Positions 46,980 through 56,096 are shown, counted from the stretch's first letter. The stretch: 64,000 bases of DNA from CADCTP01 sp963849885 (GCA_963849885.1 CAWKIV010000019.1:186001-250000), one strand, 5' to 3'. Numbers and translations: made by a program. The notes: generated by a model not told the origin, from the sequence alone.

Positions 46980-47489
46980 GTGAAGCTGATATTCGTCGAC
47001 TGCGAGGCCACCGGCCCGTGCCCGGGTATCGGCGTCCTGACCGAGTTCGGAGCCGTCGACTACGGGACTCGGGAGACGTTCCACGGCATCCTCCACGACA
47101 GCGAGCCGGATCCGCGGAATCCCGCGTTGTCCGTGCTGACGGGCGGTGCCTACGACCCCGCGGTGGTGTTCGCCAGCTTCAAGGCGTGGCTCGACGCGCT
47201 GGGTCCGGGGCACCCCGTCTTCGTCAGCGACAACCCGGCGTACGACTTCCAGTGGATCAACCACGGCTTCTGGCATGCCATCGGAACCAATCCGTTCGGT
47301 CACTCGGGGCGCCGAATCAGCGACTACTACGCCGGATTGATGGGCGACTTCCGGCAGACGCAGGGCTGGAAGCACTACCGGGTCACGCCGCACGACCACA
47401 ACCCGGTCAACGACGCGATGGGCAACGTCGAGGCGTTCGAGACCGTCCAGCGACTGCATCGCGAGGGACGCCTGCGATCCCAGGGGTGA
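46980..47489 (+). CDS. DEDDh 3'-5' exonuclease-like protein
   Basis: 169 residues, GTG 46980 with GAGG upstream. The exonuclease signature runs FVDCEATGPCPG (D7, E9), then FVSDNPAYDFQW (third Asp) and HDHNPVNDAMGNVEAF (His and Asp). All five catalytic positions of a DEDDh fold are in order in a minimal domain. It likely trims RNA or DNA ends. It is monocistronic, and its stop is 7 bp from the convergent TPR gene. Confidence 0.75.
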   Translation: MKLIFVDCEATGPCPGIGVLTEFGAVDYGTRETFHGILHDSEPDPRNPALSVLTGGAYDPAVVFASFKAWLDALGPGHPVFVSDNPAYDFQWINHGFWHAIGTNPFGHSGRRISDYYAGLMGDFRQTQGWKHYRVTPHDHNPVNDAMGNVEAFETVQRLHREGRLRSQG

Positions 47490-47496
47490 AGGGCCG

Positions 47497-49566
47497 TCAG
47501 AATCTCCATCCGGCGGGTGCGTGGGGGTCGGGAGAGTAGGCGCAGTACGTGCCGGTGCGGACGGTTCGGCGGAGATGCTCGCCGAGCTGGGGATGGTGCT
47601 CGCCGATGCGGGCCATCGCCTGGCGGACCGCGCGGGTGACACCGACCCGAGCGCGTTCGGATGCGGACGCGGCTCGTCGGCCACGACCACTGAGGCCGAA
47701 CGCGCGCGCCAACTCTCGAACGAGGAAGTCGCGTTCGGCGTCGGCCTGCGCGGCCCGCTCGGCGTCGCCGGTGGCGCGCGCCTGTTCGATGTCGTCGTCG
47801 ATGTCGGCGAGACGTCGGCGGTAGGCCTCCTTGGCTCGCGCATCGAGGAGCGCGCCGGCATCGCCGACTGCCGAGCGGGGCAGGTCGACCGCCTGGCCGC
47901 TGTCGACCGGCCCACCGGGGCCGGTCTCTGCGGCGACCAGATCCAGCACATGGTGCTCCCGGCCCGGATCGGCCAGGAGCCGGGCGAGGTATCGCATGCC
48001 CTTCAGGTCGCGCACGCGCACGGTGTGCCCGGCGAAGAGCACCGACCAGTAGTCGCCCTCGCGACGAAAGAAGTTGCCGCCCACATCCGGCTGCTCGTCG
48101 AGTGCGTCACGGTGCCCGAGGTCCACTGGCGGAGCCACCGGCGGCGCGGCTTCGATCCGGTCGAGAATCGTCCGGGCGGCCTGACGTTCCAGGACGGCCC
48201 GGTGCTCGCTGCCGTTGGCGGCATGGGCCTCGGCGAGGGCGATGCGTGCGAGCGCCGCCTCGTACGGGGCGCCGACTTCGTTCCAGAGTCGCACCGCCTC
48301 GGACAAGGACTGTTCGCCGCCCGCCGCGTCACCGTCGGCGATCAGCACCCTTCCGCGGGCGAGGGCGGCGCTGGCGATCAACGCCTTGTTCTCGAATCGG
48401 GAGGCCACCAGCTCCAGCTCGTCGGCGGCCGATCGCGCTCGGCCGATGTCGCCGGCCGCGATCTCGATCTGGACCTGCGCATCGAGCAGCGGCGCGCGCT
48501 GCAGGTCGGTGTTCGGTGGCCGCTCCTTCGAGGGCACCCGCAGGGGGCGCTCCAGGGCTGCTCGGATCGAGGCCGCCGCGGTGGACACGTCTCCTTGGGC
48601 CAGCCGCACCAGCGCCAGACCCGGCTGGGGATCCCACCCTGCGCGATGAGCCGCCAGCAGGGCTTCCTCCGCGCCGGCGATGTCTCCCCGGTGCAGGCGG
48701 ATCCGTCCGAGCTCGTTCAGCGGCCATCCGAGCTCGCGTCGCAGGTAGGGGCGCAGCTCCTCGCAGGCCATGAGCACCTGGCTCTCCGCCTCGTCGCATG
48801 ACCCGCGCAACCTGAGTATCTCGGCGCGGTGCACCCGGCAGCGCCCGTGGAGGCTGCCGACGGCGCTCGTCTCGCACCACCGCTCCATCGCCTCGGTCCA
48901 CTCCTCGGCCACGTCGTACTGGGCGAGGCCTTGCAGGGCGCACACGAGCTCGCAGTAGACGACCCCGGTCGACAGCGGGTCGAGGTCCCCGGAGACGGTC
49001 GCCACCCCGGCTTGGTCGAGCAACACCAGACCCTGCTGGACATCGCCGTCCAGGATGAGCAGCCGGGCTTCCGCCACCCGTCCGAGCGCCCATGCCGCCG
49101 GGTCGGCCGTCGGATCCATCTCCATGGCTTGCCGGATCCACCGCCGAGCGCCGGGCAGGTCGCCGGTCAGCATCCGCTCGTAGGCGCGGATGACCGCAAG
49201 CCACCCGTACGCCGGCGTCTCACTCCGACCTTCGAGCAGCCGCTCCGCTCGGGCCAACCAGCCGCGCACCGGTGCCATGAGGGCGGTGTCGAAGAGCAGG
49301 TGCATCGCGACGCGAACGGCTGCTCCGGCGGCCCCGACCGGATCACCGGCCTGCAGGCACGCGGCGTGGGCCCGCTCCCACGCCTCGATGGCCACATCGA
49401 GATGGCCGGCCGCGTAGGCGACCTCGCCGAGCACTGGCAGCTCGGTGGCCGCCAGGAGGCCGTCCGCGTCCGCCTCCAGGAGCAGGTCGAACGCCTCCTG
49501 CCAGCCGCCCCGGGCCACCGCAGCGCGGGCGCGCTCGACGGGACCGACACCGGCGCCACCGCCCAT
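47497..49566 (-). CDS. Large TPR-type regulatory protein (C-terminal half of an ATPase-regulator family)
   Basis: 689 residues from ATG 49566 with GGAGG. Residues 1-460 are tandem helical repeats (GGWQEAFDLLLEADADGLLA, AEEWTEAMERWCETSAVG, YEAALARIALAEAHAANGSE). A conserved C-terminal block follows: YWSVLFAGHTVRVRDLKGMR, YLARLLADPGREHHVLDLVA, then YRRRLADIDDDIEQARATGD and VTRAVRQAMARIGEHHPQLG. This C-terminal block is known from long actinobacterial ATPase regulators; here there is no NTPase domain. It is divergent from an alpha/beta hydrolase across a 28-bp palindrome. Confidence 0.7.
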   Translation of the reverse strand: MGGGAGVGPVERARAAVARGGWQEAFDLLLEADADGLLAATELPVLGEVAYAAGHLDVAIEAWERAHAACLQAGDPVGAAGAAVRVAMHLLFDTALMAPVRGWLARAERLLEGRSETPAYGWLAVIRAYERMLTGDLPGARRWIRQAMEMDPTADPAAWALGRVAEARLLILDGDVQQGLVLLDQAGVATVSGDLDPLSTGVVYCELVCALQGLAQYDVAEEWTEAMERWCETSAVGSLHGRCRVHRAEILRLRGSCDEAESQVLMACEELRPYLRRELGWPLNELGRIRLHRGDIAGAEEALLAAHRAGWDPQPGLALVRLAQGDVSTAAASIRAALERPLRVPSKERPPNTDLQRAPLLDAQVQIEIAAGDIGRARSAADELELVASRFENKALIASAALARGRVLIADGDAAGGEQSLSEAVRLWNEVGAPYEAALARIALAEAHAANGSEHRAVLERQAARTILDRIEAAPPVAPPVDLGHRDALDEQPDVGGNFFRREGDYWSVLFAGHTVRVRDLKGMRYLARLLADPGREHHVLDLVAAETGPGGPVDSGQAVDLPRSAVGDAGALLDARAKEAYRRRLADIDDDIEQARATGDAERAAQADAERDFLVRELARAFGLSGRGRRAASASERARVGVTRAVRQAMARIGEHHPQLGEHLRRTVRTGTYCAYSPDPHAPAGWRF

Positions 49567-49659
49567 CGCACGCCTCCATCCGAGGCCGCAGGCCGTCTCG
49601 GGTCGCTGAGAGCCCGGACCGCGGTCCCGCCCGACCGGTCACCCGGCGCCGACTGTAAC

Positions 49660-49687
49660 CGCGGCTGTTACCGCGGTAACAGCCGCG
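49660..49687. promoter_or_regulatory. 28-bp perfect palindrome, likely operator
   Basis: Arms CGCGGCTGTTACCG and CGGTAACAGCCGCG meet without spacer. The inner TGTTACCGCGGTAACA is a 16-mer of TetR-operator type, and a further GTAACCGCGG half-site lies just to the left. It sits 93 bp from the TPR gene start and 60 bp from the hydrolase start. Confidence 0.6.
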
Positions 49688-49747
49688 CTCACGCACCTCC
49701 GGTGGGACCGCGAGGTCCGACTCGACCAGGCACCCGGAGGAGAAGTC

Positions 49748-50610
49748 ATGGAAGAACCGCTTCCAAGCAGGAACTCCTGTCCGCGACCAGCAAGCACGTC
49801 CCGCGCTCGGGAACCGTCCGCACGAACGGGCAGGAGCTGTACTACGAGATCCACGGAGACGGCCCCCCGCTCGTCCTGCTGATGGGAATCGGATACGACT
49901 CGTCGCTGTGGACGCTGCAGCAAGTCCCCGTTCTCTCCACCCGCTTCCGGGTCGTCCTCCTCGACAGCCGCGATGCCGGCCGCAGCTCCCGAGCCGAGCA
50001 CCCGTACGCCATCGCGGACATGGCTGACGACGTGGCCGGTCTGCTCGACGCGCTCGACATCCGACGCACCCATCTGCTGGGCTTGTCGATGGGAAGCATG
50101 ATCGGGATGGAGTTCGCGCTGCGGCATGCGGATCGTCTGGATCGGCTGGTGCTCGCAGGTCCAGGTGCGGCGCCCGCTCGAAGCGCCATCGACCCGATCT
50201 CCAGCTGGAACTGGGTCAAGGCCAACGACCCCGGCGGCGCGGTGTTCGGCGGTCAGCAGCTCACCTGGCTGTTCTCCTCGGCCTTCCTTCGCAACCGCCA
50301 AGCGGTGCAGGAGACGACCGCATTGCTGGCGAGCAATCCCCACCCGGTCGAGCCGGCGGCCTACGATCGCCAGGCCCAGGCCTACCTGCGTTTCGACGTC
50401 CTCGATCGGCTCGGCAGCATCCGGGCTCCCACCCTGGTGATCGTCGGTGAGCAGGACCTGCTGACGCCGCCGTGGATCGCGCGCGAGGTGGCCGGCGGGA
50501 TCCCGGGAGCCCGGTTCGAGATCGTCACCGGCGACGGCTCGTCACACCTGGTGCCGCTGGAGCGCCCAGACGACTTCAACCAGCTGGTGACGAGCTTCCT
50601 GGCCGACTGA
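49748..50610 (+). CDS. Alpha/beta-hydrolase, frameshift at the N-terminus
   Basis: ATG 49748 has an ideal AGGAGGAGAAG site, but its frame (EEPLPSRNS) must slip one base within about 10 nt to enter the real protein: TASKQELLSATSKHVPRSG, VRTNGQELYYEIHGDGPPLV. The length (863 nt) fits one missing base. The enzyme is otherwise complete: oxyanion region LLMGIGYDSSLW, nucleophile LLGLSMGSMIGME, Asp in IVGEQDLLTPPW, His in GDGSSHLVPLERPDDF. It is a general esterase/lactonase-like enzyme with unknown substrate, controlled from the shared palindromic operator. Confidence 0.78.
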
Positions 50611-50638
50611 AGTCCCCGACGTCACAGCGCCGTGGCGG

Positions 50639-51268
50639 TCAGTAGGACACCCACGGCGCCAGCCGGAGGTAGCTGTCGTCGGTCAGCTGCATCAGCATGA
50701 AGTCGGCGACGTCGGGCCTGGATATCTTGACCTTGACCTTCTCCGTGGTGTCGGTCAACCCGCACCGGTACACGCCCGTTCGCTCGCCGTCGGCCATCTT
50801 GGTAGGACGGATGATCGTCCAGTCCAGCTCGCTCTGCCGGATGAGGTGTTCCTGGCCCTCGTGGTCAGCGAACGCGCGCCGCAGCACGACGGGGAAGGCG
50901 AGCTTGACGTAGAGCGGCATCGGCACCGCGAGGCTGTCGCCGACCCCGAGCGAAGACTGGCAGACCAGCCGGCGGACGCCCGCGTCCTTCATCGCCGCGA
51001 CGATGTTGCGAGTGCCGTCGGTCCGGACCGTCGTGCGCACCAGGGCGGGCGCGCCGATGGCGCAGAGCACGGCATCGTGGCCGGGCACCGCGTCCCGCAC
51101 CGCGGTGGCCTCGGTGACATCGCCCTGCACGATCGTGACGTCCTCGTGGTCGAGCTCGAGCTTGGTCGGGTTGCGGGCGAACGCGGTCACGTCGTGACCT
51201 TGCGAGAGGGCTTGCCGGACGAGCTCGCGACCTGTCCCGCCGGTCGATCCGAAGATGATGAGTTTCAT
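50639..51268 (-). CDS. NAD(P)H-binding atypical SDR (NmrA/NAD(P)-binding_10 type)
   Basis: 209 residues from ATG 51268. Dinucleotide motif KLIIFGSTGGTGRELVRQAL is followed by VTIVQGDVTEATAVRDAVPG, AVLCAIGAPALVRTT and LDWTIIRPTKMADG. There is no YxxxK, so it is of the extended/atypical type. It may be a redox sensor or a reductase of biliverdin-reductase-B-like type. It is divergent from an AraC-family regulator that probably controls it. Confidence 0.8.
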   Translation of the reverse strand: MKLIIFGSTGGTGRELVRQALSQGHDVTAFARNPTKLELDHEDVTIVQGDVTEATAVRDAVPGHDAVLCAIGAPALVRTTVRTDGTRNIVAAMKDAGVRRLVCQSSLGVGDSLAVPMPLYVKLAFPVVLRRAFADHEGQEHLIRQSELDWTIIRPTKMADGERTGVYRCGLTDTTEKVKVKISRPDVADFMLMQLTDDSYLRLAPWVSY

Positions 51269-51336
51269 GCGTCCAGCTGAACATCGCCAGCCAAGACGAA
51301 ACATGGTTGAGAGGCTCGTTCGGATGTCCAACCGTC

Positions 51337-51342
51337 TAAGCT
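51337..51342 (+). promoter_or_regulatory. Leaderless -10 element of the AraC-type gene
   Basis: TAAGCT ends 6 bp before the GTG start at 51349, placing the likely first transcribed base at the start codon. Confidence 0.45.
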
Positions 51343-51348
51343 TGGCTT

Positions 51349-52281
51349 GTGGACGCGCTCGCGGACCTCCTGGACGGGGCCCACGCTCGGGGTGGTCTGT
51401 TCAACCTGACCCTGCTGGACCCGCCCTGGTCGCTCCGCATCGCCGAGGGTGCCCCGCTCGCGCTGCTCACCGTGCTGCGCGGCCATGCCTGGGTCATGCT
51501 CGACGACCTACCACCGGCGCTGGTGTCCACAGGCGACGTGGCGGTCATCTGCGGCACCGACCCGTACACCGTGGCCGACGATCCGGCGACCGCGCCGCAG
51601 TACACGATCCACAGTGGCGGCTACTACACCGACGTCGACGGGGTGGATGTCACCGACCAGGCGAAGCTCGGGCTCCGCACCTGCGGCCACAGCATGGACG
51701 CCGCCATGGTCCTGGTCAGCGGCACCTACCAAGTGGGCGGCGACGTCGGGGGACGGTTGCTGACCGCGCTGCCGCCGGTGCTCGTGGTGCCCGAGCAGGA
51801 CGCGCGGGGCCCGGTCATGGACATGGTGATGGCCGAGGTGACCAAGGACGACCCGGGCCAGCAGGTGGTGCTGGACCGGTTGCTCGACCTGGCGTTGATC
51901 ACCACGCTGCGGGCGTGGTTCGCTCGCCCCGAGGCGCAGGCGCCAGGCTGGTATCGAGCGCAGAGCGACGCCGTCGTCGGCACTGCCCTGCGGCTGCTGC
52001 ACGACAGCCCGGCCCACCCGTGGACGGTGGCCAGCCTGGCCGCCAAGGCAGGAGCGTCCCGAGCGACGCTCGCCCGCCGGTTCGCCGAGCTCGTCGGCGA
52101 GCCCCCGATGAGCTACCTCACCGGCTGGCGGATCGCGTTGGCGGCCGACCTGCTGCGGGACACCGACGCGACCGTGGAGTCGATCGCCAGACAGGTCGGC
52201 TATGCGAACGCGTTCGCGCTGAGCGTGGCATTCAAGCGGCTCCGCGGCGTCAGTCCCAGCCGGCACCGCGTCACGGACTGA
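51349..52281 (+). CDS. AraC-family regulator (cupin_6 sensor domain)
   Basis: 310 residues. An N-terminal cupin-type sensor of about 180 residues (PPWSLRIAEGAPLALLTVLR, LVSTGDVAVICGTDPYTVAD) precedes a C-terminal double HTH: PWTVASLAAKAGASRATLAR, RFAELVGEPPMSYLTGWRIA, SIARQVGYANAFALSVAFKR. These regulators usually control an adjacent, divergent oxidoreductase, here the NAD(P)-binding gene at 50639. The 3' end overlaps the convergent WYL gene by 11 bp. Confidence 0.88.
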   Translation: MDALADLLDGAHARGGLFNLTLLDPPWSLRIAEGAPLALLTVLRGHAWVMLDDLPPALVSTGDVAVICGTDPYTVADDPATAPQYTIHSGGYYTDVDGVDVTDQAKLGLRTCGHSMDAAMVLVSGTYQVGGDVGGRLLTALPPVLVVPEQDARGPVMDMVMAEVTKDDPGQQVVLDRLLDLALITTLRAWFARPEAQAPGWYRAQSDAVVGTALRLLHDSPAHPWTVASLAAKAGASRATLARRFAELVGEPPMSYLTGWRIALAADLLRDTDATVESIARQVGYANAFALSVAFKRLRGVSPSRHRVTD

Positions 52282-53248
52282 GAGGTGACTCGGCCGCCGC
52301 GCCGGCGCGTCGGTAGCGGTCGGCCATCTCCGCGGCCCGCCGGATCAAGGCGGGCGGGTCGATCACGGTGAAGTCCACGTCGTAGATCCCGACGATGACC
52401 AGCAGCATCGCCTCGTTGTCCGCGCCCGCCGTGAGCAGGCAGCTGCGGTCGTCGACGGGCTCGAGCATGCCGTCGGACAGGTGGGACCGGCCGCGCAGCT
52501 CCTCGACCGGCGCGTGCAGCAGGAACCGCGCGACGACCGGCCACGTGTTCACCGACACCCCGCGGACGACGTGACCTTCGTAGCCGTCCTCCGGCGGATC
52601 TCGGGGAGGGAACCGCCGGCCGTTCGGCGCCTTCACCGCCAGCCGGTCCACCCGGTAGGTGCGCCAGTCCTCGTGGGCCGGGTCCCAGCCGAGGAGATAC
52701 CACCGCCTGCCGGTGTGTACCAGCTGGTGCGGCTCCACCTCGCGGTAGCCGGCGGTGCCGTCGTGCCGGCGGTAGTCGAACCGAAGGGTCTCGCGGTCCC
52801 GGATGGCGGCGGACACGGTGAGGAGCGTCGACGCGTCCACCACCGGGGCGGCCGGTGACACCGTGCTGGTCGCGTCGGTGATGGCGGCGACCCGGTGGCG
52901 CAGCCGGGACGGCAGGACGCGGTGCAGCTTGCTCAGCGCACGGAGCGCGGACTCCTCGACGCCGGCCACGGTGCCGCCGGCAGCGGTGTGCAGCCCGATC
53001 GCCAGCGCGACGGCCTCGTCATCGTCGAGCAGCAGCGGCGGGAGGTTGCCGCCCACGCCGAGTCGGTAGCCACCTCCGACGCCGGCCGTGCCGTGGACCG
53101 GATACCCCAGCTCGCGCAGACGCTCCATGTCCTTGCGGACCGTGCGGGTCGTCACCCCGAGCCGGCCGCCCAGCTCGGCGCCGGTCCACTCCTTGCGTGC
53201 CTGCAGCAGCGACAGCAGCTTGAGCAACCGCGCCGACGTACCGGTCAT
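52271..53248 (-). CDS. WYL-domain transcriptional regulator
   Basis: 325 residues from ATG 53248. The DeoR/HTH_11-type N-terminus is ARLLKLLSLLQARKEWTGAE and VTTRTVRKDMERLRELGYPV. The WYL domain runs from about residue 140: LRFDYRRHDGTAGYREVEPH, GRRWYLLGWDPAHEDWRTYR, and then a WCX-like C-terminus. It senses a nucleotide or other ligand and probably represses the divergent epoxide hydrolase from the inverted repeat at 53267. Confidence 0.88.
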   Translation of the reverse strand: MTGTSARLLKLLSLLQARKEWTGAELGGRLGVTTRTVRKDMERLRELGYPVHGTAGVGGGYRLGVGGNLPPLLLDDDEAVALAIGLHTAAGGTVAGVEESALRALSKLHRVLPSRLRHRVAAITDATSTVSPAAPVVDASTLLTVSAAIRDRETLRFDYRRHDGTAGYREVEPHQLVHTGRRWYLLGWDPAHEDWRTYRVDRLAVKAPNGRRFPPRDPPEDGYEGHVVRGVSVNTWPVVARFLLHAPVEELRGRSHLSDGMLEPVDDRSCLLTAGADNEAMLLVIVGIYDVDFTVIDPPALIRRAAEMADRYRRAGAAAESPLSP

Positions 53249-53266
53249 GAAGCCAAGTCTCTCCCC

Positions 53267-53291
53267 ATTGCGGAGCGGGACGTTCCGCAAT
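53267..53291. promoter_or_regulatory. Operator-like inverted repeat between WYL and epoxide hydrolase genes
   Basis: ATTGCGGA and TCCGCAAT, perfect 8-bp arms with a 9-bp spacer, centred in the 53-bp divergent gap. Its position over both start regions suits a repressor. Confidence 0.55.
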
Positions 53292-53301
53292 TGACGCGAT
53301 C

Positions 53302-54483
53302 ATGACGGCCATGACCTCTTCTGACGGGCTGCGGCCCAACCCTCTGTCGATCCCGCAGGCCGACCTGGACGACCTGGCCGACCGGATCGCCCGCGTCCGG
53401 TGGCCGGCCGGACCGGTCGACCTCGACCGGTCCCGCGGGGTGCCGCTGGACGAGCTGCGCCGGCTGGTGGACCGCTGGCGCCGGAGCTTCGACTGGCGGG
53501 CGGTGGAGGACCAGCTCAACCGCTGGGATCCCACCGTCGCCACCGTCGACGGCCAGGAGATCCTGGTCCTGCACGCCCGCTCGCCGGAGGCCGGCGCGCT
53601 GCCTCTGGTCCTCGCGCACGGATACCCGGGCTCGGCGGTCGAGTTCCTCGACGTCCTCGGGCCGCTGACCGACCCGGCCGCGCACGGAGGCGATCCCGGG
53701 GACGCGTTCCACGTCATCGTGCCGTCGCTACCCGGCTTCGGGCTGGCACCCCCGGTCCGCGAGCACGGCTGGACCACCGCCCGGATGGCGTCGGCGTTCC
53801 ATCGAATCGTGCAGATGCTGGGGTACGAGCGGTACGGCGTCCAGGGCGGCGACGTCGGCGCCGGCGTTGCCCAGGACATGGCCGTCGCGGACCCGGCCGG
53901 CGTCGTGGGAGTGCACGTCAACACCGACATGCTGGCGACCGCGGCCGTGCTCAGCTTCGCCGGCGTGACCCTGGACCCGGCCGACTTCGACGAGCCCGAG
54001 CGCCCCCTGGTCGAGCGGATGGCCGCCTTCGTCCGCGACGGTCTCGGCTACATCGCCCTGCAGGGCACGCGCCCGGCCACGGTCGGGTACGCCTTGGACG
54101 ACTCTCCGGTCGGGCAGCTCGCCTGGATCGCCGAGAAGTTCGAGGAGTGGACCGACCTCGGCCACGACGGCCCGAGCCGCACTGTGGACGACGACCGGCT
54201 GCTGGCCAACGTCACCGCGTACTGGCTGCACCGCAACGGCTCGGCCTCGGCGCACTTCCTGTACGACATGCAGCACGCCGAGCGGGACTGGGGCGCCCAG
54301 CCGAGCGCTCCCCGTGGGTGGGCCGTCTTCGGTGGCGGTGGGCCACTGGTGCGCCGGCTCATGGACCCGCAGCAGGACATTCCACACTGGACCGACCACG
54401 CCGAGGGCGGGCACTTCGCCGCGCTCGAGGCGCCCGAGCCGTTCGTCGACGACGTCCGCACGTTCTTCCGGCCCCTGCGCTGA
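53302..54483 (+). CDS. Epoxide hydrolase (EHN-type alpha/beta hydrolase)
   Basis: 393 residues; a second ATG at 53311 is an equally good start. The N-terminal EHN domain is NPLSIPQADLDDLADRIARV. Then come LPLVLAHGYPGSAVEF (oxyanion), VQGGDVGAGVAQDMA with the nucleophilic Asp, YWLHRNGSASAHFLYD in the lid, and EGGHFAALEAPEPFVDDVRT with the catalytic His. It opens an epoxide to a diol, probably for detoxification or catabolism. It is divergent from the WYL regulator. Confidence 0.88.
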   Translation: MTAMTSSDGLRPNPLSIPQADLDDLADRIARVRWPAGPVDLDRSRGVPLDELRRLVDRWRRSFDWRAVEDQLNRWDPTVATVDGQEILVLHARSPEAGALPLVLAHGYPGSAVEFLDVLGPLTDPAAHGGDPGDAFHVIVPSLPGFGLAPPVREHGWTTARMASAFHRIVQMLGYERYGVQGGDVGAGVAQDMAVADPAGVVGVHVNTDMLATAAVLSFAGVTLDPADFDEPERPLVERMAAFVRDGLGYIALQGTRPATVGYALDDSPVGQLAWIAEKFEEWTDLGHDGPSRTVDDDRLLANVTAYWLHRNGSASAHFLYDMQHAERDWGAQPSAPRGWAVFGGGGPLVRRLMDPQQDIPHWTDHAEGGHFAALEAPEPFVDDVRTFFRPLR

Positions 54484-54550
54484 CCCGGCTGGGTCAGCGG
54501 TCCGGACTGGCAGGATCGTCGGGTGCTGACGCGGAGCGTGTCGACGAGCG

Positions 54551-54802
54551 ACTATCAGCATCGCGCCGGCGATCTACGCGGCCGAGGGCTACGACTCCGC
54601 GACCGCCTTCATCGAGGCGATCAAGACCGGCAACACCGACGCCCAGAAGATCAACACGGCCCTCTCGACGGTCGACATCGCGGGTGTCACCAAGCAGATC
54701 AAGTTCGGCTCGAACGGCGAGCCGGCCGGCGGCGACATCTACGTCTACCAGTTCAAGGGCCAGGCGTACTCGCTGCTGGGCCGGGCCGCGGACGGCGGTG
54801 AG
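54551..54802 (+). pseudogene. C-terminal fragment of a branched-chain amino-acid ABC substrate-binding protein
   Basis: About 80 codons read cleanly as the end of a LivK-like periplasmic-binding lipoprotein: IAPAIYAAEGYDSATAFIEA, KTGNTDAQKINTALSTVDIA, GVTKQIKFGSNGEPAGGDIY, VYQFKGQAYSLLG. There is no start or upstream domain. The 3' end is interrupted at the inverted-repeat element that begins at 54803. It is a relic of a transporter locus, not functional. Confidence 0.7.
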
Positions 54803-54938
54803 CTAGGGCGTGCGACTCTCAGACGCCAACCGGGCGTTCTCGTCGTCGCCGATACAACGACGGTATCGGACTCCTCCTCGGCCTTGCCGGACGACTGGAC
54901 GCCGCCGCATCACCGCGGATTTGAGAGACACGCCCTAG
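54803..54938. mobile_element. MITE-like element or deleted IS remnant with terminal inverted repeats
   Basis: About 136 bp bounded by matching ends: GCTAGGGCGTG from 54802 and its exact complement CACGCCCTAGC to 54939, extending imperfectly through CTCTCA/TGAGAG. Both ends sit in CTAG, a known target of several actinobacterial IS families. It holds no open frame worth calling. It interrupts the end of the LivK fragment. Confidence 0.5.
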
Positions 54939-55024
54939 CGCTCACCACCGCCGTCGTCTCCGCGCTCCGGCATCCGCCGTACCCGGACCGGTGGTCGCTC
55001 TGCCGTCCGGCGGTGAGGGTGGGA

Positions 55025-55972
55025 TCAGTCGGTGACGGCGACGACGATCTTGCCGCGGGCCTGGCCGGCGGCGAGGGTGGCGAGTCCTTCGGCGGCGCGG
55101 TCGAGCGGCAGGACGGTGACCTCGACGGTGAGGCCGCCGTCCGCGGCCTGCTGAGCGAGCGGGCCGGTGACCTCGCGGACCGCGGTCGCCATGACGGCGG
55201 TGCCGGTGAGCCCGGCGGCGGCGAGCGCCTGCTCGTCGGCGGCGGCCTGGGTGAGGGAGGCGACCGTGCCGCCCTTGCGGACCGCGGCGAACGGCGACGC
55301 GTCGGCGGTGTGGGCGGCGAGCTCGATCAGGGCGTCCACACCGTCGGGGTACTGGGCGCGGACCTGGTCGGCGACAGGGCCGGCGGTGCGGTCGATGACG
55401 GCGGTGGCGCCCAGAGCGGCCAGCCGGTCGGCGTTCTCGGGTCGGCCGGTCGCGACCACCGTGACGCCGCGCTGGGCCAGCAGCTGGACCGCGTACGAGC
55501 CGACGCCGCCGGAAGCGCCGTTGACGAGGACGGTCTGGCCGGCCTCGGTCCCGATGGCGTCGATCGCGGCGACGGCGGCGGCGCCGGCCAGCGGCAGGGC
55601 GGCGGCGGCGACGAAGTCGAGACCGGCGGGCTTGGGCGCGACGGCGGCGGCGGGCAGCACTGCGTACTCGGCGAGGGTGCCGGCCTGGATCGGCGGGGCG
55701 AGCAGGATGTGCCCGAGGACCTCGTCGCCGACGGCCACGCCCTCGACACCGGGCCCGACCGCCTCGACGACGCCGGCGGCGTCGCGGCCCAGAACCACCG
55801 GGTACTCATGCGGCAGCATCCCGGCGAGCATGCCGGCAGCGATGCCGTTGTCGATCGGGTTGAGACCGGCGGCCCGCACCCGGATCAGGACCTGCCCGTC
55901 GCCCGGCTCCGGAGTCGGCAGGTCGGACAGGGTCGGCTGCTGGCCGGCGGCCGGGACGTGCAGTGCGCGCAT
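55025..55972 (-). CDS. Zinc-independent MDR-family NADP oxidoreductase (quinone reductase-like)
   Basis: 315 residues: GroES-like domain with RVRAAGLNPIDNGIAAGMLA, VVLGRDAAGVVEAVGPGVEG and VGDEVLGHI; cofactor motif TVLVNGASGGVGSYAVQLLA; closing GQARGKIVVAVTD. It lacks the structural zinc cysteines, as in quinone oxidoreductases. It appears monocistronic, with a TTGAA/TTCAA repeat upstream of the kind bound by MarR/HxlR regulators, though no regulator gene is adjacent. Confidence 0.88.
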   Translation of the reverse strand: MRALHVPAAGQQPTLSDLPTPEPGDGQVLIRVRAAGLNPIDNGIAAGMLAGMLPHEYPVVLGRDAAGVVEAVGPGVEGVAVGDEVLGHILLAPPIQAGTLAEYAVLPAAAVAPKPAGLDFVAAAALPLAGAAAVAAIDAIGTEAGQTVLVNGASGGVGSYAVQLLAQRGVTVVATGRPENADRLAALGATAVIDRTAGPVADQVRAQYPDGVDALIELAAHTADASPFAAVRKGGTVASLTQAAADEQALAAAGLTGTAVMATAVREVTGPLAQQAADGGLTVEVTVLPLDRAAEGLATLAAGQARGKIVVAVTD

Positions 55973-56004
55973 GGAGGGCTCCAGTCAGAGTCTGCCGTAG
56001 AAAC

Positions 56005-56016
56005 TTGAAACTTCAA
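56005..56016 (-). promoter_or_regulatory. TTGAA-N2-TTCAA operator-like repeat
   Basis: The repeat lies 33 bp upstream of the MDR oxidoreductase start. The surrounding 55985-56035 is unusually AT-rich for the window, which supports a promoter there. The regulator is not encoded nearby. Confidence 0.4.
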
Positions 56017-56096
56017 CTACACTAGACCGTCCGGAGAGGAAGCGTCAAGGTGCTCGACCACTGCTCCGTTTCGCCTCCGGTCGCCGTCCGCGGTGC

